DNA from: an uncultured Bacteroidota bacterium
Lineage (GTDB): Bacteria; Bacteroidota; Bacteroidia; Chitinophagales; Chitinophagaceae
DNA: 64,000 nt
Assembly (NCBI GenBank): GCA_903824725.1
Contig: CAIJXU010000054.1
Span: 1-64,000 of the forward strand
Reading direction: 5' to 3'
In this document: positions 53,547-64,000 of the stretch, piece by piece
How positions within the stretch are numbered: the first letter of the stretch is position 1
How the letters are laid out: each line of letters begins with the position of its first letter
Program-made: the position numbers and the translations under genes
Notes under the pieces: model-generated
What the model was told of the DNA's origin: nothing
What the model saw: the letters and a program-made list of their open reading frames with translations, nothing else
Databases searched by the model: none

Positions 53547-56309
53547 TTATAGTGAATAGTTAAAGGAAATTCCAAAAGTGGTACCAAATTTTCTAGAAAA
53601 ACGAACCGCATCAATTCCTTTTTCGTATTTAGGATTATTGGTACTTAAATTTTGATAAAATGTTTGTTGTTGATTTAATAAATCAGAGGCAGTGAATTTA
53701 ATTTCTGCTTTATTTTTCATTATTTTTTTACTCATTTGAAAATCAACTAAAGATCTTGGCGCTTCATAAATATCTGGAGAAGCCGAACCCGCTTGCATAT
53801 CCCCTACCAAATAAATACGCTCTCCAATTTGATTGAATAACAAAGTTGCATTAAACCCTTTTTCAACTAAATCATACAATAAACCTACGTTTACTAAATA
53901 AGGTGACTGCCCTTGTAATTGACGTTCCAATTTCAAGTTCTCATCTTTAATTTTACTATTGATTAAAGAAGCGTTTGCTTGAAAAGTAAAGAATTTATTT
54001 AATTTTTTTCTAGCTTCTAATTCTATACCATAAGTAGTGGCAGTTTTTGCATTCTGGTAGGAGAAAGTACTTGCACCTCCCGAACCTTCGCTAAATATTT
54101 GCTCAATAGCATTATCGAAATTTTTATAGAATACACCTGCTGTAAAAACTTCTCCAGATCCAGGATATAATTCATATCTGATATCCGTATTCGTAATTTT
54201 TGTGCGCTTTAAACTAGGATTACCTTGAACAGATGCATTTAATTCAAAATCAAATATATTCAAAGAAGACAACTCTCTTAATTCTGGACGAATCACTGTT
54301 TGTGAAGCCGTAATTCTTAAATTACTATTTTGATTTAATTTAATAGTGGTATTTACACCAGGTAAATAGTCTATCACTTTAGAATAAGTATGTCTTGGAT
54401 CCCACACTTTCACGCTACCTATTAATTGATCAAAATTTTCAACACGTAAACCCCATACCATTCTTATTTTTTCAGAAACTTTATTATCAAATTGCAAATA
54501 ACCCGCATTTAAAATAGTATTTGCCATGTATCTGAAATTACGTCCTTTGATGGCATCAAAACCAAACATATTGTCGGTACCATTACCAAAATTTTCAGGA
54601 GCAAATACCACATCAGCAGGCAAAGCTCTTAAAGTTGGATTGTCTCTAGGTAAAAAATTAGCAAATAAGGCAGCATCATAAATACGATCCTTTACTTGAA
54701 TAAAATAACCGGCTTTAATGGTATTTTGTTTTAGCTTATAGGTTAAATCGCCACCACCTGAATATATATAATCACTTAAGCTTTGAAAAATACGGCTGCC
54801 TGATTGTTGAGACAATGAATTCGAAATATTTAACACATATGCATCAGACCCTGTAGCACTTTTGGTATATAATAATCTTCTTTGATCGGGACTATAGCTA
54901 TCCAAAATATTAAAAGCGCCGTACCAATTTAATTTTAACTTATTGTTTAAACTATGTTCGCCATTTAACTGATTGGTGAAAAAAGTATTTTGAGCAAAAG
55001 TAAATTCATTCCCTTTCATCAAATCACCTCTAGAATAATCATTACCATACCTTTGAGTATATGAATTATTAGATTTTACATTTACAATTGCTTTATAGCT
55101 GATTTTGTTTAATGGATTCAAATAAATTGAGAAGCCGGCAATCGCGCCCATGTTAATATCAGTAATGAATTTTTTATCATCATACGTATAAATGGCAGTA
55201 AATTTATTGGCTTCTAAAGTATTTTGTTGATTTAAATTGTCTTGAATTTTTTGATTTTCAGAAAAGTTAACACCAATCATACCACCAATTTTCTTACCCC
55301 ACAAAGTACTTGCAAAACCTCCATTCAATTGAAATGAGTAGTTAGGAGATGCAACAGATTTAACTGGCACCCAATGGTTTGACATCGTTTTTCCTAAAGA
55401 AGTTTTAAACGCAATATTAGAGGTATCAAAATTAGACTTAGTGGTATAACCTGCTGGTAAGGATCTCGTGCCATCATCTATGCCATACCAATCAGTTTTA
55501 CCACCCTTGTCTTTGAAAAAATCTTTACCTGTTGATTGTGTATTATAACTAGTTGCTATTTGTATATTTAAAAAGTTTTTAGTAGGAATATCCTTCGTAT
55601 TTACTTGGATTAAACCACCCGCCCACTCTCCAGGTAATTCCGGTACAAATGCTTTATTAATAATGATATTATCAATGATTTGCGAAGGAAATAAATCAAA
55701 AGAAAAAGTTTTACGATCCGGCTCGGTACTAGTTAATAAAATACCATTCAACATTGCTTGATTATATCTATCTGCTAAACCTCTTACTACAATATACTTT
55801 CCTTCTTGAATTGAAGTACCAGGTGTTCTTTTTAAAATTTCAGCTGTGTTTCTATCTGGACTACGTTTGATAGATTCTGCAGAAATAACAGAAGCGACTG
55901 TATTGGTATTTTTTTGGTATGAAATTAATGCGTTATCAGTAGCGCCTTTATTACTTGATCTATTGGCACTCACTGTTACGTCTGCTAATTTTACTCCTGA
56001 CTCTTCTAATAAGATATCCAAAGTAACTTCTTCACCTGACTGTGAAGCATTAATATTTTCGATAGTTTTCGCCTTATATCCAACATAGGATAAAGCAACA
56101 CTATACTTTTTATTGACATCTATATTGAAACTATATCTACCTTCTACATCTGTTTTAGTGACTTGACTTCTGTCTGACTTTAAAGTAATGGTAACGCCTA
56201 TTAAAGATTCATTTCTGGCACTTGTAACTTTACCAGATAATTTAGCTTTTTGGGCTTGTGCTATGAATGCAGTAACAATAAAACAAATTAAGAGTAGTAA
56301 CCTTTTCAC
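53547..56309 (-). CDS. TonB-dependent receptor with N-terminal carboxypeptidase-like domain
   Basis: 920 aa; signal peptide, KLSGKVTSARNESLIGVTITLKS, plug (ILKRTPGTSIQEGKYIVVRGLADRYNQAMLNG), C-terminal aromatic beta-strand GTTFGISFNYSL. Confidence 0.92.
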   Translation of the reverse strand: MKRLLLLICFIVTAFIAQAQKAKLSGKVTSARNESLIGVTITLKSDRSQVTKTDVEGRYSFNIDVNKKYSVALSYVGYKAKTIENINASQSGEEVTLDILLEESGVKLADVTVSANRSSNKGATDNALISYQKNTNTVASVISAESIKRSPDRNTAEILKRTPGTSIQEGKYIVVRGLADRYNQAMLNGILLTSTEPDRKTFSFDLFPSQIIDNIIINKAFVPELPGEWAGGLIQVNTKDIPTKNFLNIQIATSYNTQSTGKDFFKDKGGKTDWYGIDDGTRSLPAGYTTKSNFDTSNIAFKTSLGKTMSNHWVPVKSVASPNYSFQLNGGFASTLWGKKIGGMIGVNFSENQKIQDNLNQQNTLEANKFTAIYTYDDKKFITDINMGAIAGFSIYLNPLNKISYKAIVNVKSNNSYTQRYGNDYSRGDLMKGNEFTFAQNTFFTNQLNGEHSLNNKLKLNWYGAFNILDSYSPDQRRLLYTKSATGSDAYVLNISNSLSQQSGSRIFQSLSDYIYSGGGDLTYKLKQNTIKAGYFIQVKDRIYDAALFANFLPRDNPTLRALPADVVFAPENFGNGTDNMFGFDAIKGRNFRYMANTILNAGYLQFDNKVSEKIRMVWGLRVENFDQLIGSVKVWDPRHTYSKVIDYLPGVNTTIKLNQNSNLRITASQTVIRPELRELSSLNIFDFELNASVQGNPSLKRTKITNTDIRYELYPGSGEVFTAGVFYKNFDNAIEQIFSEGSGGASTFSYQNAKTATTYGIELEARKKLNKFFTFQANASLINSKIKDENLKLERQLQGQSPYLVNVGLLYDLVEKGFNATLLFNQIGERIYLVGDMQAGSASPDIYEAPRSLVDFQMSKKIMKNKAEIKFTASDLLNQQQTFYQNLSTNNPKYEKGIDAVRFSRKFGTTFGISFNYSL

Positions 56310-56519
56310 GATATAATTATTTATACCGCAAATATTAGACTCCTATGTTATCGAATTGTTAACTGAACGTGAACTTAATATTAACTTTAATATTGTCCTT
56401 TAAAATAATATAAAATATTGGAAATCAGTTGAATAATAATGAAAAATAAGATGTGGGTAGTTCAACAAAACTACCATAATTACTAAGAAAACGTATCCCA
56501 AAAAATGAAGTTTGCCTAG

Positions 56520-57152
56520 TTAATCCAAATGAAAAACGCTGTGTAAATCATTGGTTCCTTTAAAATTAACTCCTAAGTCCTTAATAAGGCCATCTTTCAC
56601 ATCGTATACCCAACCATGAAGATGCAATGGTTGTTCTCTTTTCCATGCATTTTGAACAATCGAGGTTTTTCCTAAATCTTGTACTTGTTCAATCACATTG
56701 AGTTCCACCAATCTATCTGCTCTTAACTTGGTATCTTGTAAAGCATCTAACTCTTTAAAATGTAAACGATATACATCTTTGATATGTCTGAGCCAATTGT
56801 CAATTAAACCGAATTGTTTGTTTTCCATCGCGGCCAAAACACCTCCACAACCATAGTGTCCGCAAACAATAATATGTTTTACTTTCAATACTTCAACTGC
56901 ATAGGATAATACACTTAACATATTCATATCGCTATGAATCACCATATTGGCAATATTGCGATGCACAAAAATGTCCCCTGGTAAAGTTCCGGTAATTTGA
57001 TTAGCGGGTACCCTACTGTCCGAACAACCTATCCATAAATATTCTGGGTGTTGACTGTTGGCTAATTTTTGAAAATAAGAAGGATCAATAGACAATTGAT
57101 CTGCGACCCATTTTTTATTATTTTCTAGGAGCTGATTGTAAGATTTTTCCAT
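56520..57152 (-). CDS. can: Beta-class carbonic anhydrase
   Basis: [39 protein letters not shown]. Confidence 0.97.
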   Translation of the reverse strand: MEKSYNQLLENNKKWVADQLSIDPSYFQKLANSQHPEYLWIGCSDSRVPANQITGTLPGDIFVHRNIANMVIHSDMNMLSVLSYAVEVLKVKHIIVCGHYGCGGVLAAMENKQFGLIDNWLRHIKDVYRLHFKELDALQDTKLRADRLVELNVIEQVQDLGKTSIVQNAWKREQPLHLHGWVYDVKDGLIKDLGVNFKGTNDLHSVFHLD

Positions 57153-57244
57153 ACGAGAATAAAATTAGTCAATATTTTGGATTTTGCTTAAAGTTTAAAC
57201 ATCATTTGATGACCCTTTTATCCTATTTAACCTAATTTTATTAC

Positions 57245-57496
57245 ATGAGTATACTAATAGAAGTGATGGGCTGGATTGCCTCTGTATTAATTGTGGGTTC
57301 TTATGCACTCAATATAACCGGTAAATTGCCTGCATCTAGCAAAGTATATGTACTTGCCAATATTATTGGTGGTTTATTTTTTGTTGTAAATACTTATTAT
57401 CATCAGGCTTACCCCTCGATGTTAGTTAATATAATATGGGTGATTATTGCCATTGTGATGTTAAGTAAAAAAGAGAATAAAAATGCAAGTAAGTAA
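57245..57496 (+). CDS. Small integral membrane protein (CBU_0592-like)
   Basis: 83 aa, three predicted TM segments; overlaps the ClC gene start by 14 nt. Confidence 0.7.
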   Translation: MSILIEVMGWIASVLIVGSYALNITGKLPASSKVYVLANIIGGLFFVVNTYYHQAYPSMLVNIIWVIIAIVMLSKKENKNASK

Positions 57497-58745
57497 ATTG
57501 AATATCTTTTTTTCATCAATGATAAAATGGATAATCATTTGCATTCTAGTGGGTGGAATTGTAGGATCCGCCACTGCCCTGTTTTTAATATCCTTAGATC
57601 TTGTCACACTTTGGCGCAGTGATCATATATGGATTGTCAATTTTTTACCCTTTATTGGTTTAGCTATTGGATTAGCATATTACTATTATGGTGAGGAAAG
57701 TAAGAAAGGGAATAATCTAATTATAGAAACACATCAAAATGCTGAAACTGTAAGCTACTCAAAGCCTATTCCTTTCATCATGGCGCCCCTTGTTTTTTTT
57801 AGCACCCTTCTAACGCATGTTGGTGGTGGTTCTGCGGGTAGAGAAGGAACTGCAGTACAAATGGGTGGAGCTATCGCTGATCAATTAACGCGCCTATTTA
57901 AATTAAATACCACAGAAAGAAAGACGATTTTAATTATAGGCATTAGTGCGGGGTTCGCTGCTGTGTTTGGAACGCCAATGGCAGGTGCTATTTTTGCTTT
58001 GGAAATAATGTCTTTTAAAAAAATAAAATGGGCAGATGTAATTCCTAGTATCATTACTGCATATGGCGCTCACCATATTTGTTTGGCATGGCAAGTGAAA
58101 CACACTATTTATTCTATTTCATCCATCCCCACATTATCATTCACTAATTTATCTTGGACAATGGTTGCAGGACTTATTTTTGGTTTAGCTGCTTTTGTAT
58201 TTATATATTTTGGTAAATTATTTGAAGGCATATTTTTTAAAATAAAATTTGCTCCATTGCGTCCTTTTATCGGTGGTATTGTTATTGCATTGTTTATTGT
58301 ATTATTTAACTCCACTCAATACATTGGATTAGGAATACCTCAAATCATAGATGCATTTGTACATCCTGCTGGTCATTATGATTTTTTAATTAAAATTTTA
58401 CTAACTGCATTTACATTGGGTGCAGGATTTAAAGGAGGAGAAGTGACTCCCCTATTTTTTATAGGAGCAACATTGGGTAATATTTTAATTTGGTTCATTC
58501 CTTTACCAATGGCTTTATTAGCCGGAATGGGCTTTGTTGCTGTATTTGCAGGAGCCACCAATTGTATCATAGCTTCTATCGTATTAGGAATAGAATTATT
58601 TGGATTATCAAGTGGAATTTTTGTAGGACTCGCATGTATCATGGCTTATTTTACTTCTGGCATGACAGGAATTTATAGCGCACAACTTAAGATGGGCTTA
58701 AAATACGACTTGTATAACTTTATAAAAAGAAGTGCGCGCCTTTAA
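57483..58745 (+). CDS. ClC-type chloride channel/antiporter
   Basis: GGGSAGREGTAVQMGGAIAD, GMSAGFAAVFGTPMAGAIFALE-like segment, GAGFKGGEVTPLFFIGATLGN. Confidence 0.95.
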   Translation: MQVSKLNIFFSSMIKWIIICILVGGIVGSATALFLISLDLVTLWRSDHIWIVNFLPFIGLAIGLAYYYYGEESKKGNNLIIETHQNAETVSYSKPIPFIMAPLVFFSTLLTHVGGGSAGREGTAVQMGGAIADQLTRLFKLNTTERKTILIIGISAGFAAVFGTPMAGAIFALEIMSFKKIKWADVIPSIITAYGAHHICLAWQVKHTIYSISSIPTLSFTNLSWTMVAGLIFGLAAFVFIYFGKLFEGIFFKIKFAPLRPFIGGIVIALFIVLFNSTQYIGLGIPQIIDAFVHPAGHYDFLIKILLTAFTLGAGFKGGEVTPLFFIGATLGNILIWFIPLPMALLAGMGFVAVFAGATNCIIASIVLGIELFGLSSGIFVGLACIMAYFTSGMTGIYSAQLKMGLKYDLYNFIKRSARL

Positions 58746-58776
58746 ATAAAGATTGAATCCATAACTTTCAAATAAT

Positions 58777-59652
58777 TTAACCACGCGATATGGGTCTTGT
58801 TAAACAAGTAGGACCGCCACCGCCTTTAACACTAATATCAGCACCTTCATATTCAATTACTTTGCAGCCAGCTGCTTCGAGTCTTGATTTAGTGATCGGA
58901 TTTCCTTTCACCATGAGGCATGTTCGTGGCGCTAATGCCAATACATTACAACCCATACTATCAAATTCTTCTTCAGGTACTTCCACCAATTCAAATCCAC
59001 GCGCTAATAATTCATTTCTAAAAACAATTGGAATCAATGGAGAATAAACCACGGCTATATTATCAGCAACAGGACTTAATACTGACATTAAATGAAATAC
59101 ATCCGAAGGACCTCTGTAATGTGGCATAGGGACCGTGATGACATTGACTCCCAATGGTTGTAATAATACTGTCACTTGTCTAATACCTTCTTCATTGGTT
59201 CTATAAGTATGTCCAACCGCTAAAGTGTTTGCATCTAACCAGGCAACATCACCACCTTCAATCGTACCAGGTGCAACAATGACACCCAATACTGGAATAC
59301 CATTTGCTTCAAAGGCTTTTTGTTGTGCGGCAGGTTCCTCTTTTCGACCCTCTTTTCCCATCCTGCATATAATCATCCCTTTACTTGTAGCAATTGATGC
59401 ATCACGACAATAAATAGAATCCATATTCACTGAACTGTCTTCTGGAAAATATAATATTTGAGCGCCCTGTTCTTGCAATATCTTTTCAAATGATTCATAT
59501 TCAGCAAGGGCGTTATGGATAATAGGCTTGTCTAGATAATTTAAATTAGCCCAATGCTTTTCAATATGCGCATCATCAATAAAGGCAGCAGACACTTTTT
59601 TTATAAATAAAGATTTTAATTTTCCTGATTCAGAATGAAATAAGTGACTCAT
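58777..59652 (-). CDS. Dimethylarginine dimethylaminohydrolase / arginine deiminase-like protein
   Basis: SIYCRDASIATSKG, TIEGGDVAWLD, MPHYRGPSDVFHLMSVLSPV, GGGGPTCLTRPI catalytic Cys. Confidence 0.88.
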   Translation of the reverse strand: MSHLFHSESGKLKSLFIKKVSAAFIDDAHIEKHWANLNYLDKPIIHNALAEYESFEKILQEQGAQILYFPEDSSVNMDSIYCRDASIATSKGMIICRMGKEGRKEEPAAQQKAFEANGIPVLGVIVAPGTIEGGDVAWLDANTLAVGHTYRTNEEGIRQVTVLLQPLGVNVITVPMPHYRGPSDVFHLMSVLSPVADNIAVVYSPLIPIVFRNELLARGFELVEVPEEEFDSMGCNVLALAPRTCLMVKGNPITKSRLEAAGCKVIEYEGADISVKGGGGPTCLTRPISRG

Positions 59653-59697
59653 TTACTAATGAAGTTTATAATTGAAAATGGAAGTTGCGTATTTGTA

Positions 59698-61008
59698 TTA
59701 AGATTTATCTCTTTTCCAAACTGCCCAAACATAAATGGGGACAGAGGATATGGTTAACAAAAAGCCCCAAAATACGGTTTCTTGTCCAGTGCCATAAACC
59801 ATCCACATAAAAAATAAAAAAGATAAAGTAGCTAAAGATATTGCAGAATAGAGAACCAATTTAGAATTAAATTTATGTTTGAGTCGAATGATCATATATG
59901 CTGCTGTTGAAAACAAATAGGGTATCAACGCGGATAAAGTGCTTAATAAAATTAAAAATTTAAACTGGTCAACCAATCCCTTTGTATAATTCATACACAT
60001 AAACAACGAAACAAAAACACTTGAAATGGCTAAGCCAAAAGCAGGTACACCATTTGCATTTAGTTTCATAAATACTTTGGGGAATAATTTATCCTTTGCA
60101 ATGGCGTATGGCAATTGTCCTTGAATTAAAATATAACCATTCAGAGCGCCAAATGCAGCAATGGCAATACCGGCACTTACCCAATATTTTGCTGAACTAC
60201 CATAGATAATTTCCGCCGCGTCTGCAAATGGGGTGAGTGAATGTTGCAATTTTGAAATTGGGATCATCCCCATTACACTCACCGTACTAATGATATAAAC
60301 AAATGTAGCTAACAGTGTCCCAATCATGGTTGCTCTTGCAACTGTATTAGCCGAATCTTTAACGCTACCCGAAGGTATGGTGGCACATTCCACTCCTAAA
60401 AAAGCAAAGAAAGCTAAAGTTGTGGCTTGTGTGATCGCAGAAAAAGTAGAAGTGCCAGAAACATTAAAGGGTAAAAAATTATTCCAATGAATAAAAAATA
60501 ATCCGCCAATCCCAATGAGCACCAATGGAACTACTTTTAAAATGGTAGTGACCAATTGTAATTTTCCAGAAGTTAAAATACCCAAGGAATTCACCCAAGT
60601 TAAAATCCAAATAGTAGCCAGCCCTGCAATCACTGCAACTAATGGATTGGTCGCTAAAATTGGAATGAACGCACTCAATGCACTTATAAAGGAAACAGCA
60701 ATCGCTGCATTCGTAAACCAAACTGAAACTAGATAACCCCAGGCTACTAAAAAGCCTGCGAAATCACCCAGCCCTTTTTGTGAATAGGCATAAGGGCCAC
60801 CTTCGGATTCAGGTAATAGCCTACTTAAATTAGCAAATACTTTTGCTAATAAAAATGCTCCAAATGCAGCACAAATCCATCCAATCAAACTAATGCCACC
60901 AATAGAAGCGAGTGTGGCAGGCATTAAAAAGACACCTGCTCCAATCATATTCCCTAATACCAAGGAAGTGGTTGTCCATAAACCTAATTTTTTATTGGCA
61001 GTTTGCAT
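59698..61008 (-). CDS. APC family amino acid permease
   Basis: LGLWTTTSLVLGNMIGAGVFLMPATLASIGG, SEGGPYAYSQKGLG, FLGVECATIPSGSVKD; ~12 TM. Confidence 0.93.
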   Translation of the reverse strand: MQTANKKLGLWTTTSLVLGNMIGAGVFLMPATLASIGGISLIGWICAAFGAFLLAKVFANLSRLLPESEGGPYAYSQKGLGDFAGFLVAWGYLVSVWFTNAAIAVSFISALSAFIPILATNPLVAVIAGLATIWILTWVNSLGILTSGKLQLVTTILKVVPLVLIGIGGLFFIHWNNFLPFNVSGTSTFSAITQATTLAFFAFLGVECATIPSGSVKDSANTVARATMIGTLLATFVYIISTVSVMGMIPISKLQHSLTPFADAAEIIYGSSAKYWVSAGIAIAAFGALNGYILIQGQLPYAIAKDKLFPKVFMKLNANGVPAFGLAISSVFVSLFMCMNYTKGLVDQFKFLILLSTLSALIPYLFSTAAYMIIRLKHKFNSKLVLYSAISLATLSFLFFMWMVYGTGQETVFWGFLLTISSVPIYVWAVWKRDKS

Positions 61009-61011
61009 GAA

Positions 61012-62340
61012 CTAAATAAATCGATTAATAATATTCTCCAAATATTCTTGTTGACCACTAGTGGTTTTAGGTTCTCCATTTTCAATTGCAAAATTTCTTA
61101 AATCTTCAAGGGTTAATTTTCCTTGTTCAAAATCTTTACCCTTTCCTGCATCAAAGGAAGAATACCTGTTTGAACGAATTTTTTTATACTCTGATTTTTG
61201 TAAAATTGAATCTGCAGTAATTAAAGCACGAGCAAAAGCATCAATTCCTCCAATGTGCGCATGAAATAAATCGGCAGCATCCGTTGAATTACGGCGTCTT
61301 TTTGCGTCAAAATTAATTCCACCTCCCTGAAAACCACCTGCCTCAATGATGATCAACATAGATTCTACCAACTCATTAAGATTGGTTGGAAATTGATCCG
61401 TATCCCATCCATTTTGATAATCACCACGATTGGCATCCATACTGCCTAACATACCAGCATCCACTGCTACTTGTAATTCATGTTGGAAAGTATGACCAGC
61501 AAGTGTTGCATGATTCACTTCAATATTTAATTTAAAATCATTCAATAAATCGTACTGACGCAAAAATCCAATGACGGTTTCGCAATCATAGTCATATTGA
61601 TGTTTAGTAGGTTCACAAGGTTTAGGTTCAATAAAAAAAGTTCCTTTGAAGCCATTTTTTCGAGCATAGTCTTTAGCTGTATGTAAAAATTTAGCTAAAT
61701 GATCCTTTTCCCTTTTCATGTTGGTATTTAACAAAGACATATATCCTTCACGACCTCCCCAAAAAACATAATTTTCTCCACCCAATGCTATTGTAGCATC
61801 TAATGCCCCCTTTACTTGCGTTGCAGCATGCGCGAGTACATGAAAATCAGGATTGGTAGACGCCCCATTCATATATCTTTTGTTACTAAAAACATTCGCA
61901 GTACCCCATAATAATTTAACACCGCTTGCGTCTTGCTTTGCTTTTAAGTAAGAAGTTAAAGCTTGTAATCGTTTTTCATTGTCATGAACATCGTTTGTAA
62001 AATCGACTACATCTACATCATGAAAACAATAATAAGGCAAGCCCAATTTTGTTATGAATTCAAAAGCAGCATCTGCTTTATCTTTTGCACGCCCTACCGC
62101 GTCAGCATTATTATTCCATGGATATATTAAAGTAGGTTCACCAAATGGATCACTTCCATTTCCAACAAAACTGTGCCAATAAGCAACTGCAAATCGAAGC
62201 CATTCTTTCATAGGCTTACCTGCTACCACTTTGGTTTCATCATACCAACGATATGCTAAAGGGTTATCGCTTCCTTGTCCTTCAAATGTAATTTTTTCAA
62301 TTCCTTTGAAAAATTCTTTTTCTCCTAATACTACTGACAT
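61012..62340 (-). CDS. xylA: Xylose isomerase
   Basis: [72 protein letters not shown]; start trimmed to internal ATG. Confidence 0.97.
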   Translation of the reverse strand: MSVVLGEKEFFKGIEKITFEGQGSDNPLAYRWYDETKVVAGKPMKEWLRFAVAYWHSFVGNGSDPFGEPTLIYPWNNNADAVGRAKDKADAAFEFITKLGLPYYCFHDVDVVDFTNDVHDNEKRLQALTSYLKAKQDASGVKLLWGTANVFSNKRYMNGASTNPDFHVLAHAATQVKGALDATIALGGENYVFWGGREGYMSLLNTNMKREKDHLAKFLHTAKDYARKNGFKGTFFIEPKPCEPTKHQYDYDCETVIGFLRQYDLLNDFKLNIEVNHATLAGHTFQHELQVAVDAGMLGSMDANRGDYQNGWDTDQFPTNLNELVESMLIIIEAGGFQGGGINFDAKRRRNSTDAADLFHAHIGGIDAFARALITADSILQKSEYKKIRSNRYSSFDAGKGKDFEQGKLTLEDLRNFAIENGEPKTTSGQQEYLENIINRFI

Positions 62341-62360
62341 AATTTTCTTTTTTAAACGAA

Positions 62361-63836
62361 TTACAAATATTTTTCTAACGCATTTCTCCAATTCAAATAT
62401 AGTTCATTAAATAGCTTTTCCCTAGTGGGCTCCACTACTTTAATAGGTTTAAAATTACTAAAAGCTTCATTGGCATTTTTATATGCACCCGAACCAATTC
62501 CTGCGCCTATGGCTGCCCCAACACTTCCATCCGTATTATACAAGGCAACAGGCACATTTGTTGCATTCACAAAAGCATCGGTAAATACATCACTCAAAAA
62601 CATATTGGAAAATCCAGCACGAATAATACTTGGAGACATTCCATTTTCACGCATAATATCAATACCATATCTAAATGTAAAAGCAATCCCTTCCTGTGCT
62701 GCTCTATAAATATGTGCTTGGCTGTGTTTATTAAAATCTATATTAATAAATTGTGCGCCAATTATTTTATTATTAAAAATACGCTCTGCTCCATTTCCAA
62801 AAGGCATGATTTGCAAACCATCACTTCCTGCATTGATGCCAGCAGCGGCTGTATTCATTTGGGCATAATCCATTTGAGAGGCTGCCATTTTTTTTACCCA
62901 ACTATTTAAAATGCCAGTACCATTAATACAAAGTAATACGCCTAATCTATTTAAATTGTCGGTATGATTTACATGCGCAAAAGTATTTACCCTTGATTGT
63001 GGATCATAAGTAATGCTGTCTGTCACACCATATATAACCCCTGAAGTGCCTGCTGTGGCTGCTACTTCGCCTGGTTCCAAAACATTTAATGATAAAGCAT
63101 TATTAGGTTGATCGCCTGCTTTATAAGTGATTGGGATACCTTCTTTTAAATGAAGTGCACTTGCAATGTGCGAAAGTAAATGCCCATGATCACTAAATAC
63201 AGGTTGGACACTGGGTAGCATAGATGGATTTAATCCATAATGATTTATGATATCCTTGGATAGTTCGTTGTTTTTAAAATCCCAAAAAATACCTTCAGAT
63301 AAAGCCGAAATGCTGGTGGTAATGGTACCGGTTAATTTCATAGAAATAAAATCGCCAGGCAACATCACGTGTGCAATTTTTTCATAAACAGCGGGCTCGT
63401 TTTTCTTTACCCAAGCTAATTTTGAAGCAGTAAAATTTCCAGGAGAATTTAATAAATGGGATAAACATTTTTCATGCCCTATTTGATTAAATGCAGCATC
63501 TCCTATTTCAACTGCCCTGCTATCACACCATATAATACTATCTCGAAGTACTTGTTGATCTTTATCTACTAACACTAAACCATGCATTTGATAAGAAATA
63601 CCAATTGCACTAATGTCAGACGATTCGTATTTTTTTGTAGCATGTAATTTTAAAATGGCTTTTTGCATATGCTCCCACCACATTTCGGGAGATTGTTCGG
63701 CCCATCCAATTTGCAAGGAAGTGATGGCCGATTCATTATCTGGATATTGAGCAGAAGCAATACATTTAGTACTATTTACTTCTACCACCGATACTTTAAT
63801 TGAAGAAGTGCCAATATCAATGCCTAATAAATACAT
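62361..63836 (-). CDS. xylB: Xylulokinase (FGGY family)
   Basis: [38 protein letters not shown], adjacent to xylA; start trimmed to internal ATG. Confidence 0.95.
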   Translation of the reverse strand: MYLLGIDIGTSSIKVSVVEVNSTKCIASAQYPDNESAITSLQIGWAEQSPEMWWEHMQKAILKLHATKKYESSDISAIGISYQMHGLVLVDKDQQVLRDSIIWCDSRAVEIGDAAFNQIGHEKCLSHLLNSPGNFTASKLAWVKKNEPAVYEKIAHVMLPGDFISMKLTGTITTSISALSEGIFWDFKNNELSKDIINHYGLNPSMLPSVQPVFSDHGHLLSHIASALHLKEGIPITYKAGDQPNNALSLNVLEPGEVAATAGTSGVIYGVTDSITYDPQSRVNTFAHVNHTDNLNRLGVLLCINGTGILNSWVKKMAASQMDYAQMNTAAAGINAGSDGLQIMPFGNGAERIFNNKIIGAQFINIDFNKHSQAHIYRAAQEGIAFTFRYGIDIMRENGMSPSIIRAGFSNMFLSDVFTDAFVNATNVPVALYNTDGSVGAAIGAGIGSGAYKNANEAFSNFKPIKVVEPTREKLFNELYLNWRNALEKYL

Positions 63837-63944
63837 AACAATTTGAACATGTTTATCCTTTTTAAAAAAGGTAATGTTGTCATTAAAAATAAGAAATAAA
63901 TGCAAGCACACCTATTGCTTATAATATAGGTGTTATTTACCTTT

Positions 63945-64000
63945 CTACTTTTCCCATCCAGTGGGCTTTAATGCAGGGTCATTTTCTTTTTTTAGAAAAT
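63945..64000 (-). CDS. 3'-terminal fragment of a gene running off the window
   Basis: Minus frame reads ...FLKKENDPALKPTGWEK* with no stop to the window edge. Confidence 0.35.
   Translation of the reverse strand, partial: FLKKENDPALKPTGWEK

Noticed and set aside
63908-63933. Inverted repeat ACACCTAT-N10-ATAGGTGT upstream of xylB
   Set aside because: Could be a terminator of the off-window gene, but no clear T-run follows; left uncalled.

Overview
The window looks like a Bacteroidota chromosome segment, probably Chitinophagaceae-like: AT-rich, no Shine-Dalgarno pattern, TAnnTTTG promoter elements, and GldH, DUF4834 and TonB-receptor proteins. It is densely packed with about 53 protein-coding genes, mostly housekeeping. 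These include HU, RNase E/G, RadA, ComF, HolB, RicT, MutL, LigA, Asd, Obg, TypA, RecQ, KdsD, a mannose-1-P guanylyltransferase, a PurF-like enzyme, a SurA-like PPIase, IF-2, NusA, RimP, Ald, and XylA/XylB. Accessory or transport modules are an RND pump without an outer-membrane factor, a chromate transporter, a TonB receptor with a beta-helix-like lipoprotein, a carbonic anhydrase next to a ClC channel, and a xylB-xylA-permease-DDAH run. I saw no rRNA, tRNA, CRISPR array, IS element or prophage. The observations most worth a second look are: a 31-aa very basic protein absent from the ORF track; a hairpin plus U-tract directly upstream of rimP (possible attenuator of rimP-nusA-infB); the mixed-function xylBA-permease-DDAH cluster; the TonB receptor/lipoprotein pair; a short PaiB-like remnant; and gldH translationally coupled to a two-component system. 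No observation proves a new system; all functional proposals are inference from sequence reading without database searches.
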